Source of the DNA: Kiritimatiellia bacterium
GTDB lineage: Bacteria > Verrucomicrobiota > Kiritimatiellia > CAIQIC01 > JAGNIJ01
DNA: 64,000 bases
Direction: 5' to 3'
Assembly: GCA_018001225.1 (NCBI GenBank)
Contig: JAGNIJ010000016.1
Location: forward strand, 18,314-82,313
Shown here: positions 17,421 to 27,457 of the stretch, in pieces
Layout of the letters: each line of letters starts with the position of its first letter
How positions within the stretch are numbered: position 1 is the first letter of the stretch
The notes under the pieces: generated by a model
Databases searched by the model: none
Told to the model about the DNA's origin: nothing
What the model saw: the letters and a program-made list of their open reading frames with translations, nothing else
Translations under genes and position numbers: made by a program

Positions 17421-19628
17421 TCAACCGTTCACGACCTCGTCCAGCGTGAACCGAACCGCCACGGCCTCGCGGCGGCTGGTGATCCGCGCCTCGGCAAACC
17501 GGGTCGGGGTCTTGACCGTCCCGGCGAGGCACTCGCCCGCGACGCGGCACCGGACCTTCTTCCACGGCCCCTTCCCGATCCGGACCTCGGCCGATTTCAC
17601 GCGCGCGCCCTCCGGCAGGGCCGCGCGCAGCACGCAGTCGCGGCGCGCCGGCATGCCCGCGTACTTCCCGCGCGGCGCCGAAACGGCCAGCTCTATCGTC
17701 TTCCCGCCGCACCGGCCGCGCACCGCCGTCCGGGCGAACTCGCCCTTCTCGCATTTCCGGCTCTCGCCGTCGTCCTCGTACAGCTCGTACGACGAATCGG
17801 CGAGCGGGTCGGGGTAGTAATCGAAGTGGATCTCGCGCGGCGTGGCCGTGCCCAGCGCGGCCGGCGGAGGTTGGCAGGGGATGATCGCGCCCCGGCGCGC
17901 GTACGTCGGGATGCGATCGAGCGGGATCTCCACGTGCCCGTCCCGCAGGCCTGTCACGGCCTCGCCCGTCTCGAGCTCGCGCCAGGCGCCGGGCGGGAAA
18001 TAGGCCCGCTTGCGGTACAGGCCGCTGTTCTTGTCCGCGGGCCCGTCCGCCGGAATCACCAGCAGGTCGCGGCCGATCAGGTACTGGTGCTTGCGGCCCA
18101 GCGCGCCGCCGTCGTTGTCGTTGTATTCCAGGTAGAGCGGACGGATCAGCGGCAGGCCCGTGTCGTGCGCCTCGCGCGACAGGGTGTAAAAATACGGCGC
18201 CAGGGCGTAGCGGATGCGCGCCTGCTTGCGAAAGATCGCCTTCGCGCGCGGGCTGAAGCCCCACGGCTCGCGCACGCCGTGGTGGCTGTGCGTGCGGAAC
18301 ACGGGGCTCATCGCGCCGAACTGCGACCAGCGAACGAAGAGCTCCTCTTCGATCTCCTGCCCGAAAAACCCGCCGATGTCGTGCGACCAGTAGGCCGCCC
18401 CCAGGTTGCCGCTGCGCGCGGTGAACTCGACCTGGTGCTGCAGCACGCCCCACTCCGATGGCGTGTCCCCGGAGAACTGGACCGGGTACCGATGCGAACC
18501 CACCCCGCCCCAGCGCGAGAGGATCAGGCCCCGCTTGCCCGTCCGCTCCTCGGCCAGCTCGTAGTACAGGCGGTTGGCCCAGAGCTGGCTGTCCGTGCCG
18601 TCGAACGGCGGCTTGATCCAGCCGTCCACCCACCAGAAATCCATGCCCTCGTCGAATCGCGGGCCCAGCAGGATGTCCTTCCAGGCCTGCACGGCGTCCT
18701 TGCGCGACCAGTCGCAGGCCCACTGGCCCTGGTGCGGCAGCGCCCCGAGCCGCCTCGCGACGGCGGGCAGGTGGCTGTCGTCCGCGGGCAGGCTGTCATA
18801 GTGGTCGTAGCCCGGGTGATCGTTCAGCGAGGTCCGCACGCCCAGCTTGTGCAGCGCCGCCAGCGCCTTCCGCGGGTTTGGGAAGAATTTCGGGTTCCAG
18901 TCGTACCCGCCCCATCCGTGGCGCCAGTCGGTGTCGATGATCATCACGTCGATCGGGATGCCTTCCCGGCGGTATCGCTTCACGAGGTCGATGAATTCCT
19001 TGTCCGTGTAGGCGTACCAGCGCGAGTACCAGAAGCCGAACGTCCAGCGCGGAACCATCGGAACCTTGCCGAACACCGTCGTGAAATCCTTCAGCGCGCC
19101 CTTGTAATCGTTCCCGTACGCGAAGAAGTAGCCGTCGAACTGCACCACGCTCCCGAGGCTCTCCGGCCAGTCGTGTTTCAGGCTCCAGTAGACCCGGTGG
19201 TCGTCCTGGACGAAGTGTCCACCGTCGGTGCTCAAGATGCCCTCGACCGGGAAATGCGCGGGCCCGCCGCACCACTTCCACTGGTCCAGGCAACGGGTCA
19301 CCGTCCCGAGGTTGCCGCCGTCGCGCTGGCCCGGCGTCCAGGTCATCGGGTGCCCGACGTGGTTGCGGTGATGGATCTTCAGGTTCGCGGCCGAGAAGCA
19401 CTGGCCGTCGTCGGTATAAACCAGCTCGAACTTCGGCGTCCGGAGCGTCAGCGTCTTGCCCTTCAGCGCCGTCTCGGCGGCCGCCGGCTTCGCGGGCTTG
19501 CGCCCGACCAGCAGCGACGGCCCCTCGGCGAACCGCCCGCCGTGGCTGTACTCCAGCCGTACACAGCCATCGGCATATACCGTGAACCGCGCATTCCCCA
19601 GTACGACCGGACTTTGTTTCATCTTCAT
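17421..19628 (-). CDS. glycoside hydrolase family 31 (alpha-glucosidase/alpha-xylosidase type)
   Basis: A 735-residue protein without a signal peptide, so probably cytoplasmic. The ATG at 19628 is preferred over a TTG at 19649. A GH31 N-terminal beta domain is followed by the (beta/alpha)8 barrel. PRWTFGFWYSRWYAYTDKEF, then IDVMIIDTDWR, GMDFWWVDGW (catalytic-nucleophile strand) and SGDTPSEWGVLQHQVEF (acid/base region) are GH31 landmarks. The C-terminus has DUF5110-like beta sandwiches. GH31 enzymes act on alpha-glycosidic bonds; substrate cannot be read here. A LacI-like operator candidate lies just upstream, suggesting sugar-responsive control. Confidence 0.9.
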   Translation of the reverse strand: MKMKQSPVVLGNARFTVYADGCVRLEYSHGGRFAEGPSLLVGRKPAKPAAAETALKGKTLTLRTPKFELVYTDDGQCFSAANLKIHHRNHVGHPMTWTPGQRDGGNLGTVTRCLDQWKWCGGPAHFPVEGILSTDGGHFVQDDHRVYWSLKHDWPESLGSVVQFDGYFFAYGNDYKGALKDFTTVFGKVPMVPRWTFGFWYSRWYAYTDKEFIDLVKRYRREGIPIDVMIIDTDWRHGWGGYDWNPKFFPNPRKALAALHKLGVRTSLNDHPGYDHYDSLPADDSHLPAVARRLGALPHQGQWACDWSRKDAVQAWKDILLGPRFDEGMDFWWVDGWIKPPFDGTDSQLWANRLYYELAEERTGKRGLILSRWGGVGSHRYPVQFSGDTPSEWGVLQHQVEFTARSGNLGAAYWSHDIGGFFGQEIEEELFVRWSQFGAMSPVFRTHSHHGVREPWGFSPRAKAIFRKQARIRYALAPYFYTLSREAHDTGLPLIRPLYLEYNDNDGGALGRKHQYLIGRDLLVIPADGPADKNSGLYRKRAYFPPGAWRELETGEAVTGLRDGHVEIPLDRIPTYARRGAIIPCQPPPAALGTATPREIHFDYYPDPLADSSYELYEDDGESRKCEKGEFARTAVRGRCGGKTIELAVSAPRGKYAGMPARRDCVLRAALPEGARVKSAEVRIGKGPWKKVRCRVAGECLAGTVKTPTRFAEARITSRREAVAVRFTLDEVVNG

Positions 19629-19650
19629 CAGGACAATCGCCTTCCGCAAT

Positions 19651-19662
19651 TAAAGCGTTTTA
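19651..19662. promoter_or_regulatory. possible LacI-family operator upstream of the GH31 gene
   Basis: TAAAGCGTTTTA is a near-palindrome around a central CG, the form typical of LacI/GalR-family operators (10 of 12 positions symmetric). It lies 22 bases before the preferred start codon, in an AT-rich patch that could hold the -10 region. No LacI-family gene is present in the window. Confidence 0.3.
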
Positions 19663-19719
19663 CTATTAGGAAATATTTGCGATTATGCGCGGACGACTAG
19701 TGATTGCAAGCGGTATTTT

Positions 19720-19781
19720 CCGTCGGCGGAGCGACGGAACTACAGGACGGCAACTGTAGCTCCGGCGCTCTGTCGCCGGAG
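19720..19781. repeat. paired-hairpin (REPIN-like) element, copy 3
   Basis: Three hairpins in a row: CCGTCG/CGACGG with loop GCGGAG (19720-19737), CTACAG/CTGTAG (19740-19759), and CTCCGGC/GCCGGAG with loop GCTCTGTC (19760-19781). The right hairpin is an approximate inverted copy of the left one, with stems changed in a compensated way. The copy at 43962 has the same plan. Confidence 0.7.
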
Positions 19782-19797
19782 CCAACCGGCTCGCTCC

Positions 19798-20418
19798 CTA
19801 TGGAAGCCTTCCTTCTGCCCGCCAGACCTGCCCCTCGTCCGCCGACCGGGAGCGCTCGATCCAGCGCGCGAGGGTCGGCTCGATGGCGACAATCGCCAGC
19901 GACTCGTCTTCCGGAGGCGACGCTTCCTCGGGTGCGATCCCTTCCTTCTCAAGAAACGAGCGTATGGCGGAGAGTTGCGTGCCGGGAGCGTTCTGGAATA
20001 GCTTCATGACGCGCCCCCGCTCCTCCCCCTGCAGGATCCGGGCCTGACCCGTCACCTGGAGGGAACGCACCTGGTCGAACTTCGGCGCCGGCTCCCACAC
20101 GGTGTAGGCCACGGCAGGATTCCGCTCGATGTTCCGGATCTTGTTCGTGTCCGGCCTGGCCCGCACGTAGACCGTCAGCCCCTCGCTGAAATAGACGACC
20201 GGGCTGACGTGCGGTGCCGCGCTCCCGTCGGCTGTGGCCAGCGTCAGCATCCAGTGCCCCGCCAGCCAGTCGGTGATCTTCTGGGTCAACTCCTCGTCGG
20301 ACAGCGGCGGCAGCGGCGGCTCGGTCCAAGACGCCCCCGACACGCCGTCGATGGATTCCCCGGCGACAGCCGGGAGGACCAGCGCCACGCCCGCCAGCAG
20401 AACAAGCCACGCCTTCAT
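19798..20418 (-). CDS. exported pyridoxamine-5'-phosphate-oxidase-fold (FMN-binding split barrel) protein
   Basis: A 206-residue protein. The ATG at 20418 follows GGAGGG. It starts with a signal peptide (MKAWLVLLAGVALVLPAVAG). The domain begins near residue 45: WMLTLATADGSAAPHVSPVVYFSEG, then YVRARPDTNKIRNIERNPAVAYTV, a typical PNPOx-like FMN/F420/haem-binding split barrel. Family members are normally cytoplasmic; export is unusual. The C-terminal ~60 residues are less conserved. Cofactor and substrate unknown. Confidence 0.8.
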   Translation of the reverse strand: MKAWLVLLAGVALVLPAVAGESIDGVSGASWTEPPLPPLSDEELTQKITDWLAGHWMLTLATADGSAAPHVSPVVYFSEGLTVYVRARPDTNKIRNIERNPAVAYTVWEPAPKFDQVRSLQVTGQARILQGEERGRVMKLFQNAPGTQLSAIRSFLEKEGIAPEEASPPEDESLAIVAIEPTLARWIERSRSADEGQVWRAEGRLP

Positions 20419-20476
20419 CACATCCCTCCGGGTTCGGATGTCAGGACGATGGAAGATACCCCGCTCCCGCGGGCTT

Positions 20477-22954
20477 TCAACTCGTGCCGGCGAGTTGGCC
20501 GAACTTGAGGGCGTCGGCTTCGGCGGTGACCTCGATGGCCTCGGAGCCGGCGAGGTGGCCGCTCAAGAGCTCCTCGGCCAGGGGATCCTCGAGGTATTTC
20601 TCCACGGCGCGGCGCATGGGCCGGGCGCCGAGCAGGGGATCGAAGCCCTTGCCGATGAGGAACTTCCGGGCCGGTTCGGAGAGGTGCAATTCGATGTTTT
20701 TCGCCGCGAGGCGCTTGCGAATCTTCGCGACCTCCAGGTCGAGGATCTGCTCCATGTCCTCGATCCCGAGCTGCCGGAAGACGATGACTTCCTCGACGCG
20801 ATTGAGCAGCTCGGGCCGGAAGACGCGCTTGGCCTCGTCGAGCATCTGCCTCTTCAACGCGTCGTAGTCCGCGGCGGCATCGGCGCGGCCGAAGCCCATC
20901 GCCCCCCCCTTGCGGACGAACTCGGACCCGAGGTTGGAGGTCATCAGCACGACCGTGTTGCGGAAGTCCACGCTGCGCCCGAGGCTGTCGGTCAGCTTGC
21001 CCTCCTCGAGAATCTGCAGGAGGATGTTCATCGTGTCCGGGTGCGCCTTCTCGATCTCGTCGAAGAGAACCACGCTGTACGGGCGGCGCCGTACCTTCTC
21101 GGTCAACTGCCCGCCCTCCTCGTAGCCGACATAGCCCGGCGGCGAGCCGACCATGCGCGAGACGTTGAACTTCTCCATGTACTCGGACATGTCGATCTGG
21201 ATCAGCGCGTCAGGGTCGTCGAACATGAACTCGGCCAGGGCCTTGGCGAGCAGGGTCTTGCCGACGCCGGTGGGGCCGAGCAGGATGAACGAGCCGATCG
21301 GCCGGCGGGGATCCTTCAACTCGGCGCGCGAGCGGCGCAGGGCCTTGGAGATCGCGGCCACCGCGGCGTCCTGCCCGATGACGGTCTTGCGGATGTTGGC
21401 CTCCATCTGGAGGAGCTTCTTGGACTCGAGGTCGGCCATCTTGGTCAGCGGCACGCCGGTCCACTTGGAGACAATGTGGCGGATATCCTCGGCGTTGACG
21501 GTGACGATCTTGCCGTCCTGCTCCTTGCGCCACGCCTCCATGGCCTTGTCGGTCTCCTCGCGGGCCTGGCGCTCCTGGTCGCGGAAGGCGGCGGCCTGCT
21601 CGTACTGCTGGAGCTTGATCGCCTCCTCCTTCTGCTTGCGGATCTCCTCGATCTTCTTCTCCTGCTCCTTGAGGTCGGGCGGCCGGGTCATGGCGGAGAT
21701 GCGGCCGCGGGCGCCGGCCTCGTCCATGACGTCGATCGCCTTGTCCGGCAGGTAGCGGGCGGTCAGGTAGCGCGAGGACAGGTGGACGGCCTCGACGATC
21801 GCCTCGTCGGTGATCTTCGCGTGGTGGTGCTCCTCGTAGCGCGGGCGCAGGCCGCGGAGGATCTCGACGGCCTCCTCGATCGTCGGCTCGCGCACGGTGA
21901 TGGACTGGAAACGGCGCTCCAGGGCGGCGTCCTTCTCGATGAACTTCCGGTATTCCGCCAGGGTCGTCGCCCCGACGCACTGCAACTCGCCCCGGGAGAG
22001 CGCGGGCTTGATGATGTTGGAGGCGTCCATGGCGCCCTCCGCCGAGCCCGCCCCGACGATGCTGTGCAGCTCGTCGATGAAGAGGATGATGTTCTTGTTC
22101 CGGCGGATTTCGTCCATGACGGCCTTGATCCGCTCCTCGAACTGGCCGCGGTACTTGGTGCCGGCGACCATCAGCGCCAGGTCGAGCGTGACCACCCGCT
22201 TGCCGCGCAGGAGCTCCGGCACGTCGCCGCGGACGATGGCCTGGGCCAGGCCCTCGACGATCGCGGTCTTGCCGACGCCCGCCTCGCCGAGCAGCACGGG
22301 GTTGTTCTTGGTCCGGCGGCACAGGATCTGGATCACGCGCTCGATCTCGTTCGCGCGGCCGATGACGGGGTCGAGCTGGCCCTTGTTCGCCAGGTCGGTC
22401 AGGTCGCGCCCGAACGTGCTCAACGCCGGGGTCTTGGAGTCCTTGGCGGGCGGCGGCTTGCCTTCCGGGCCGGGGCCGTCGGCCGGTTCGCCGGGCGGCG
22501 GCTCCAGGGAGGGGTCGTAGGCCGGGTCGAGCTCCTTCATCACCTCGACGCGCGCCTTCTCCAAGTCCACGTCGAGATTCTTCAGGACGCGGGCGGCGAC
22601 GCCTTCGCCCTCGCGGAGCAGGCCGAGCAGGAGGTGCTCCGTGCCGACGTAGGCGTGTTTCAGGGCGCGGGCCTCGCTGCCGGCGAGCGCGAGGACCTTC
22701 TTCATGCGGGGGGTGAAGGGTACGTTGCCGGCGGTCTTCGTCGCCGGGCCGACGCCGACGGACTTCTCGACCTCGAGGCGCACGGTCTCGAGGTCGATGC
22801 CCATCTTGCGCAGGACATTGACGGCCACACCCTGCCCCAGCGCGATCAGGCCGAGCAGGAGGTGCTCCGTGCCGACGTAGCCGTGGTTGAACCGGTCGGC
22901 CTCCTTGCGGGCCAACTGGATCACCTGTTGCGCTCTGGGCGTAAAATTGTTCAT
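20477..22954 (-). CDS. clpC: ClpC, AAA+ unfoldase of the ClpCP protease
   Basis: An 825-residue Hsp100 with the full ClpC plan. The N-domain has two repeats, each with GTEHLLLGL; in Bacillus ClpC the corresponding Glu residues bind phosphoarginine. D1 has Walker [10 protein letters not shown]. The middle coiled coil (M-domain, about 415-480) contains a UVR-like [20 protein letters not shown]2 has GPTGVGKTL, and an MGF tripeptide lies at the ClpP-docking loop position. The ATG at 22954 follows AGGCGA. It is the last gene of mcsA-mcsB-clpC; the start is 10 bases after the mcsB stop. Degrades proteins tagged with phosphoarginine by McsB. Confidence 0.95.
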   Translation of the reverse strand: MNNFTPRAQQVIQLARKEADRFNHGYVGTEHLLLGLIALGQGVAVNVLRKMGIDLETVRLEVEKSVGVGPATKTAGNVPFTPRMKKVLALAGSEARALKHAYVGTEHLLLGLLREGEGVAARVLKNLDVDLEKARVEVMKELDPAYDPSLEPPPGEPADGPGPEGKPPPAKDSKTPALSTFGRDLTDLANKGQLDPVIGRANEIERVIQILCRRTKNNPVLLGEAGVGKTAIVEGLAQAIVRGDVPELLRGKRVVTLDLALMVAGTKYRGQFEERIKAVMDEIRRNKNIILFIDELHSIVGAGSAEGAMDASNIIKPALSRGELQCVGATTLAEYRKFIEKDAALERRFQSITVREPTIEEAVEILRGLRPRYEEHHHAKITDEAIVEAVHLSSRYLTARYLPDKAIDVMDEAGARGRISAMTRPPDLKEQEKKIEEIRKQKEEAIKLQQYEQAAAFRDQERQAREETDKAMEAWRKEQDGKIVTVNAEDIRHIVSKWTGVPLTKMADLESKKLLQMEANIRKTVIGQDAAVAAISKALRRSRAELKDPRRPIGSFILLGPTGVGKTLLAKALAEFMFDDPDALIQIDMSEYMEKFNVSRMVGSPPGYVGYEEGGQLTEKVRRRPYSVVLFDEIEKAHPDTMNILLQILEEGKLTDSLGRSVDFRNTVVLMTSNLGSEFVRKGGAMGFGRADAAADYDALKRQMLDEAKRVFRPELLNRVEEVIVFRQLGIEDMEQILDLEVAKIRKRLAAKNIELHLSEPARKFLIGKGFDPLLGARPMRRAVEKYLEDPLAEELLSGHLAGSEAIEVTAEADALKFGQLAGTS

Positions 22955-22964
22955 GTCCAATCGC

Positions 22965-24026
22965 CTATGCCGGCTTCAAGCCGCACTCCGCCAGGACCTG
23001 CCGCACCTGCTGCGCCCGGGCCACGTCCCGGTTGCGCGGCTTCAGCTTGCGCCCTTCCTTCTTCTGGAGGTGCGCGGGCTGCGTGACGACGAGCAGCTCG
23101 TCCAGCGGCCGCCGGTCCTTGCATTTCAATATACCCATTTCCAGGCCCAATCGCAACCCGGACACCAGGTCCAGCGTTTCCTTGGAAGCCAGGATGTGCG
23201 CATTCTGGAGGATTCCGAGCGACCGCCCGACGTGGTCCCGCAGGATGGGCTCCTTGCGGTCCCGCAGCCGGGTCCGTGCGTTTTTCTCGTGCTCGACGAT
23301 CTCCAGCACGATCTGCTCCAGGCTGTGAACGATCTCCCCCTCCTTCTCGCCGAGGGTGATCTGGTTGGACACCTGGAACATGTTGCCGACGGCCTCCGTG
23401 CCCTCGCCCCAGAGGCCGCGCACCGCCATGCCGATCTTGGTCACTCCCTTGATCACGGGGTTGATCTCGTTCATCAGGACCAGGCCGGGCACGTGGAGCA
23501 TGACGCTGGCGCGCAGACCGGTGCCGACATTGGACGGGCAGGCGGTCAGGTAGCCGAGGCGGGGCGAAAAGGCATAGCGCACGCGGCTCCCGAGTTCGTC
23601 GTCCAACCGGCTCATGACCTCCCAGGCCTCGCGGATATCGAGCCCGGGCCGGATGACCTGCATCCGGAGGTGGTCCTCCTCGTTGACCATCACGGCCACG
23701 CGCTCGTCGGGCGTGCCGACCAGCCCGCTGCCGCGACCCTTGCCCGCCTGCTCGCGGCTGATCAGGTGCCGCTCGAACAAAATCTGCCGGTCCAACTCGT
23801 CCAGCTCCTCCATCCCCAGGGCGTAGGATCCGGCGAGGGTCGGCGCGGCCTGCAGGATAGCCCGCAGGGATTGCCAGATCTTCTCGCACTCCTCCTCGCC
23901 CGCCCAGCCGGGGAAGGCCGCCTCCTGCAGGTTTCGCGCCAGCCGGATCCGGCTGCTGACCACGGCGCCGGAGTCCCCGGCGGCCAGCCAGGCGGCCGGG
24001 CGGCCGATGAGATCGCCCACATTCAC
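22965..24026 (-). CDS. mcsB: McsB, protein-arginine kinase
   Basis: A 353-residue phosphagen-kinase-fold protein starting at a GTG that overlaps the mcsA stop (GTGA), so the two are translationally coupled. Seen motifs: VVSSRIRLARNL (nucleotide-binding Arg loop), NEEDHLRMQ (substrate loop), and CPSNVGTGLRASV with the active-site Cys. The C-terminal region has the helices (HLQKKEGRKLKPRNRDVARA) expected of McsB and absent from arginine or creatine kinases. McsB phosphorylates arginine side chains, marking proteins for ClpCP. It needs McsA as activator. Confidence 0.95.
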   Translation of the reverse strand: MNVGDLIGRPAAWLAAGDSGAVVSSRIRLARNLQEAAFPGWAGEEECEKIWQSLRAILQAAPTLAGSYALGMEELDELDRQILFERHLISREQAGKGRGSGLVGTPDERVAVMVNEEDHLRMQVIRPGLDIREAWEVMSRLDDELGSRVRYAFSPRLGYLTACPSNVGTGLRASVMLHVPGLVLMNEINPVIKGVTKIGMAVRGLWGEGTEAVGNMFQVSNQITLGEKEGEIVHSLEQIVLEIVEHEKNARTRLRDRKEPILRDHVGRSLGILQNAHILASKETLDLVSGLRLGLEMGILKCKDRRPLDELLVVTQPAHLQKKEGRKLKPRNRDVARAQQVRQVLAECGLKPA

Positions 24027-24541
24027 GGGCTCCCCCCGCCGGGCGGCGCGGCCCGCGCGGCCTGGATGAGATCCCGGAGCCGCGCGGCCTCCTCGTAGCG
24101 TTCCCCGGCCACGGCCTCTTCCAGCGCCTTCTGCAGCGCGGCCAGGCCGGAGTCGCCGGCCGGGGCCGGCGCGGCCCCGGCCGTTCCGGGGGCCTTGCCG
24201 ACGTGCTGTTCGCTCCGGTGCATGCCCTTGATCAGCGGGCCGAGCTCGCCGGCGAACGCGTCGTAGCAGTCCGGGCAGCCCAGGCGGCCGGTCTTCTTGA
24301 AATCCGAGGGCCGCATGTGGCAGCGCGGGCATGCGTGCTCGCCGGCGGCCGGGCGCTTGCTCTCCGGCTCGATCGCCTTGCCCAGGCCCATCAGCAGGTC
24401 GGAGATGGAGACCGGGCCGTGGACGTCGAGCCCCTTCTGCGCGGCGCACTCCTCGCAGAGGTGGACCTTCTTGACGGAATCGTCCACCACCTGCGTCAGG
24501 TGCACCGTCGCCTCATGCTGTTTGCAGGATTCGCAGAGCAC
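24023..24541 (-). CDS. mcsA: McsA, zinc-binding activator of McsB
   Basis: A 172-residue protein from the GTG at 24541, which lies after GGGAGGG and yields MLCESCKQHEATVHLTQV, the canonical McsA N-terminus. Four Cys pairs are present: CESC and CEEC in the first finger, CPRC and CPDC in the second. The C-terminal UVR motif (AGERYEEAARLRDLIQ) is intact. An Ala/Gly/Pro linker joins the two. It overlaps mcsB by four bases. No ctsR repressor gene precedes it; ilvE does. Confidence 0.93.
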   Translation of the reverse strand: MLCESCKQHEATVHLTQVVDDSVKKVHLCEECAAQKGLDVHGPVSISDLLMGLGKAIEPESKRPAAGEHACPRCHMRPSDFKKTGRLGCPDCYDAFAGELGPLIKGMHRSEQHVGKAPGTAGAAPAPAGDSGLAALQKALEEAVAGERYEEAARLRDLIQAARAAPPGGGSP

Positions 24542-24558
24542 GGCCGTCCCTCCCGGCG

Positions 24559-25428
24559 TCAGGCGATCGGGGTTCCCGACCGCTGGGCGTAGGCGTGGAA
24601 ATGCTTCGCCAGTTTCCGGGTCACGGGTCCCGGCCGGCCGTTTCCGATCACGCGCTGGTCCACGTTCACGACGCTGATGATCTCCGCGGCGGTGCCGGTC
24701 AGGAACACCTCGTCGGCGGTGTAGAGGTCGTAGCGCGTCATCACGTTCTCGTTCACGGTCAGCCCGTGCTCGGGCGCGAGTTCCATGACCACGGCGCGGG
24801 TGATGCCCTCCAGCGAGCCGCACCACGGGGGCGGCGTGAGCAGCGTCTTGCCGCGCAGCGCGAACACGTTGTCGCCGGACGCCTCGGCCACGTAGCCCTG
24901 CGGGTTGAGCATGATGCACTCCATCACGCCGGCGTTCATGGCCTCGATCTTGGCGAGCACGTTGTTGAGGTAGTTCAGGCTCTTGATGCGCGGGTTGACC
25001 GCCTCGGCCTGGTTGCGCATCGTGCCCACGGTGATGATGGACAGCCCGGTTTCGTAGAGCTTCTTGGGATAGAGCTGGATCCCGCCCGCGATGATGATCA
25101 CCTGCGGCTGCTTGCAGTTGAACGGATTGAGGCCCAGCGTGCCCACGCCGCGGGTCACCACGAGCCGGATGTAGCCGTCCCGCACGCCGTTGGCCCTGCA
25201 GGTCTTCACCACGGCGCGCGCCAGGGCGTCCTTCGCCATCGGGATGACCAGCGCGATCGCCTTGGCGCTGCGGTACAGGCGGTCGAGGTGCTCGTCGAGC
25301 TTGAACACGCGCCCGTTGTACGCGCGGATGCCCTCGAACACGCCGTCGCCGTAGAGCAGCCCGTGGTCGAACACCGACACCATGGCCCGCGACTCGTCCA
25401 CCAGCCTGCCGTTCAGAAAGATCTTCAT
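24559..25428 (-). CDS. ilvE: branched-chain amino acid aminotransferase (class IV PLP)
   Basis: A 289-residue fold-type IV aminotransferase. The N-terminal FDHGLLYGDGVFEGIRAYNG block, SLNYLNNVLAKIEA with the PLP-Lys near residue 159, GYVAEASGDNVFAL, and the C-terminal EVFLTGTAAEIISV block all match IlvE. It transfers amino groups between glutamate and Leu, Ile or Val. The gene ends 17 bases before mcsA on the same strand, so it may share a transcript with the stress genes. D-amino-acid transaminase is the main alternative; the length and motifs favour IlvE. Confidence 0.88.
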   Translation of the reverse strand: MKIFLNGRLVDESRAMVSVFDHGLLYGDGVFEGIRAYNGRVFKLDEHLDRLYRSAKAIALVIPMAKDALARAVVKTCRANGVRDGYIRLVVTRGVGTLGLNPFNCKQPQVIIIAGGIQLYPKKLYETGLSIITVGTMRNQAEAVNPRIKSLNYLNNVLAKIEAMNAGVMECIMLNPQGYVAEASGDNVFALRGKTLLTPPPWCGSLEGITRAVVMELAPEHGLTVNENVMTRYDLYTADEVFLTGTAAEIISVVNVDQRVIGNGRPGPVTRKLAKHFHAYAQRSGTPIA

Positions 25429-25473
25429 AGCCGCCGTTCTCCAATGGCGGGGGACTCTAGCACACCGGCGGGG

Positions 25474-26164
<691 letters not shown>

Positions 26165-26172
<8 letters not shown>

Positions 26173-27391
26173 AGCGCAGGGCCCTCACGGGATCGAGCTT
26201 CGCGGCGCGCCAGGCAGGGATCAGGCCCGCCAGCGTGCAGATGACCATCACGGCCGCGGCGACCAGGCCGATGTCCGTCCACGAGATCACCGCCGGGATC
26301 TCGCTCAAGTGGTAGAGCTCCTTCGGCAGCAGCTCCAGCCCGAACCGCCGGTTGAGCCACTGCATCAGCGCGTTGCGATACTGGAGCACCAGCAGGCCGG
26401 TCCCGACACCCGCGACGGTGCCGATCAGCCCGTCGATCCAGCCCTGCCAGATGAACACGCGCATGATGCTGCCGGACGGGAACCCGAGCGCCTTGAGCAG
26501 GCCGATCTCGTGCGTTTTCTGCACGGTGATGGTGATCAGCGTGTTCGTGATGCCGAACGCGGCGACGACGGTGATGAAGATCAGCAGGAAGAACATCATG
26601 TTCTTTTCCACGCGCAGCGCGGCGAAGAGCTGGTGGTTCTGCTCCATCCAGGTCGTCACGCGCGTCCCGGGGCCGAGCTCCTCCTCGATCCGCGCGGCGA
26701 CGACGTCGGCATGGTACGGGTCGTCGGTCATCACCTGGATCCCGTGGACGCCCTGCTCCAGCCCGTACAGGTCGCGCGCCCGGGGCAGCGAGGTGAGCAG
26801 GAACCCCACGTCAAACTCCCACATGCCCAGCTCGAAGATCCCCGCGACGGTCAACTCCTCCGGCAGGTAGATTTCGTCCGCTGCCGTGAAGTTCTGCGGC
26901 GAATAGACCAGCAGCCGGTCGCCGGGGATGACCCCGAGCTGCCCGGCCAGGTCGCGCCCGATGACGACGTTCTCGTCCTCCACGTTGAACTCCCCGTCCA
27001 CCATGTGGTCGGGGATGCGGCTGACGGTCCGCTCCTGTTCCGGGTCGATGCCCCGGGCCATCGGCGTGTAGACGCGGTCGTTGTGCTGGACAAAGACCAG
27101 GCCCTGCACGAACGGCGCCGCGCCGGTGACGCCCTCGATCCTCCGGATTCGCTCGACCAGCTCGTCCTCGTTCTCAATGACCTCCCAGCCGCCGACCGTG
27201 ACATGCGCGTTGAAGCTCAAGATCTTCTCGCGCCACATCTCGTCGAAACCGCTCATGACGGAGAGGACGATGATCAGCACCGCGACCCCGAGCAGCACAC
27301 CGAGCACGGAGATCACCGTCACCACCGAGAGGAACGTCCGCTTCGGCTTCAGGTACTTCAGCGCCAGGTACAGGGAAAACGGTAACGCCAT
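26165..27391 (-). CDS. LolC/LolE-type permease of the lipoprotein-releasing ABC transporter
   Basis: A 408-residue protein with the four-TM MacB/LolCE topology: one N-terminal membrane helix (about residues 20-45, VVTVISVLGVLLGVAVLIIVLS), a large periplasmic domain, then three helices after about residue 275. The N-terminal SFLALKYLKPKR-type block (here SLYLALKYLKPKRTF) and SGFDEMWREKILSF are typical of LolC/E. Only one permease gene is present, so the complex may be a homodimer or use another gene elsewhere. The ATG directly follows a run of eight A with no clear ribosome-binding site. Confidence 0.88.
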
Positions 27392-27398
27392 TTTTTTT

Positions 27399-27454
27399 AC
27401 CGCGGATTACGCGGATGATTGTTTTTATCAGCGCCCATCCGCGCCATCCACGGT
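27399..27454. repeat. intergenic inverted repeat with ACCGCGG-like arms
   Basis: ACCGCGGATTACGCGGATGA on the left pairs imperfectly with the inverted right arm ATCCGCGCCATCCACGGT across a T-rich loop. It fills almost the whole gap between lysS and the lolC/E gene, and it may act as terminator or processing site. Confidence 0.55.
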
Positions 27455-27457
27455 TTC

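Noticed and set aside
20234..23086. Plus-strand 950-codon frame over clpC
   Set aside because: Antisense shadow of clpC; no recognisable domain.
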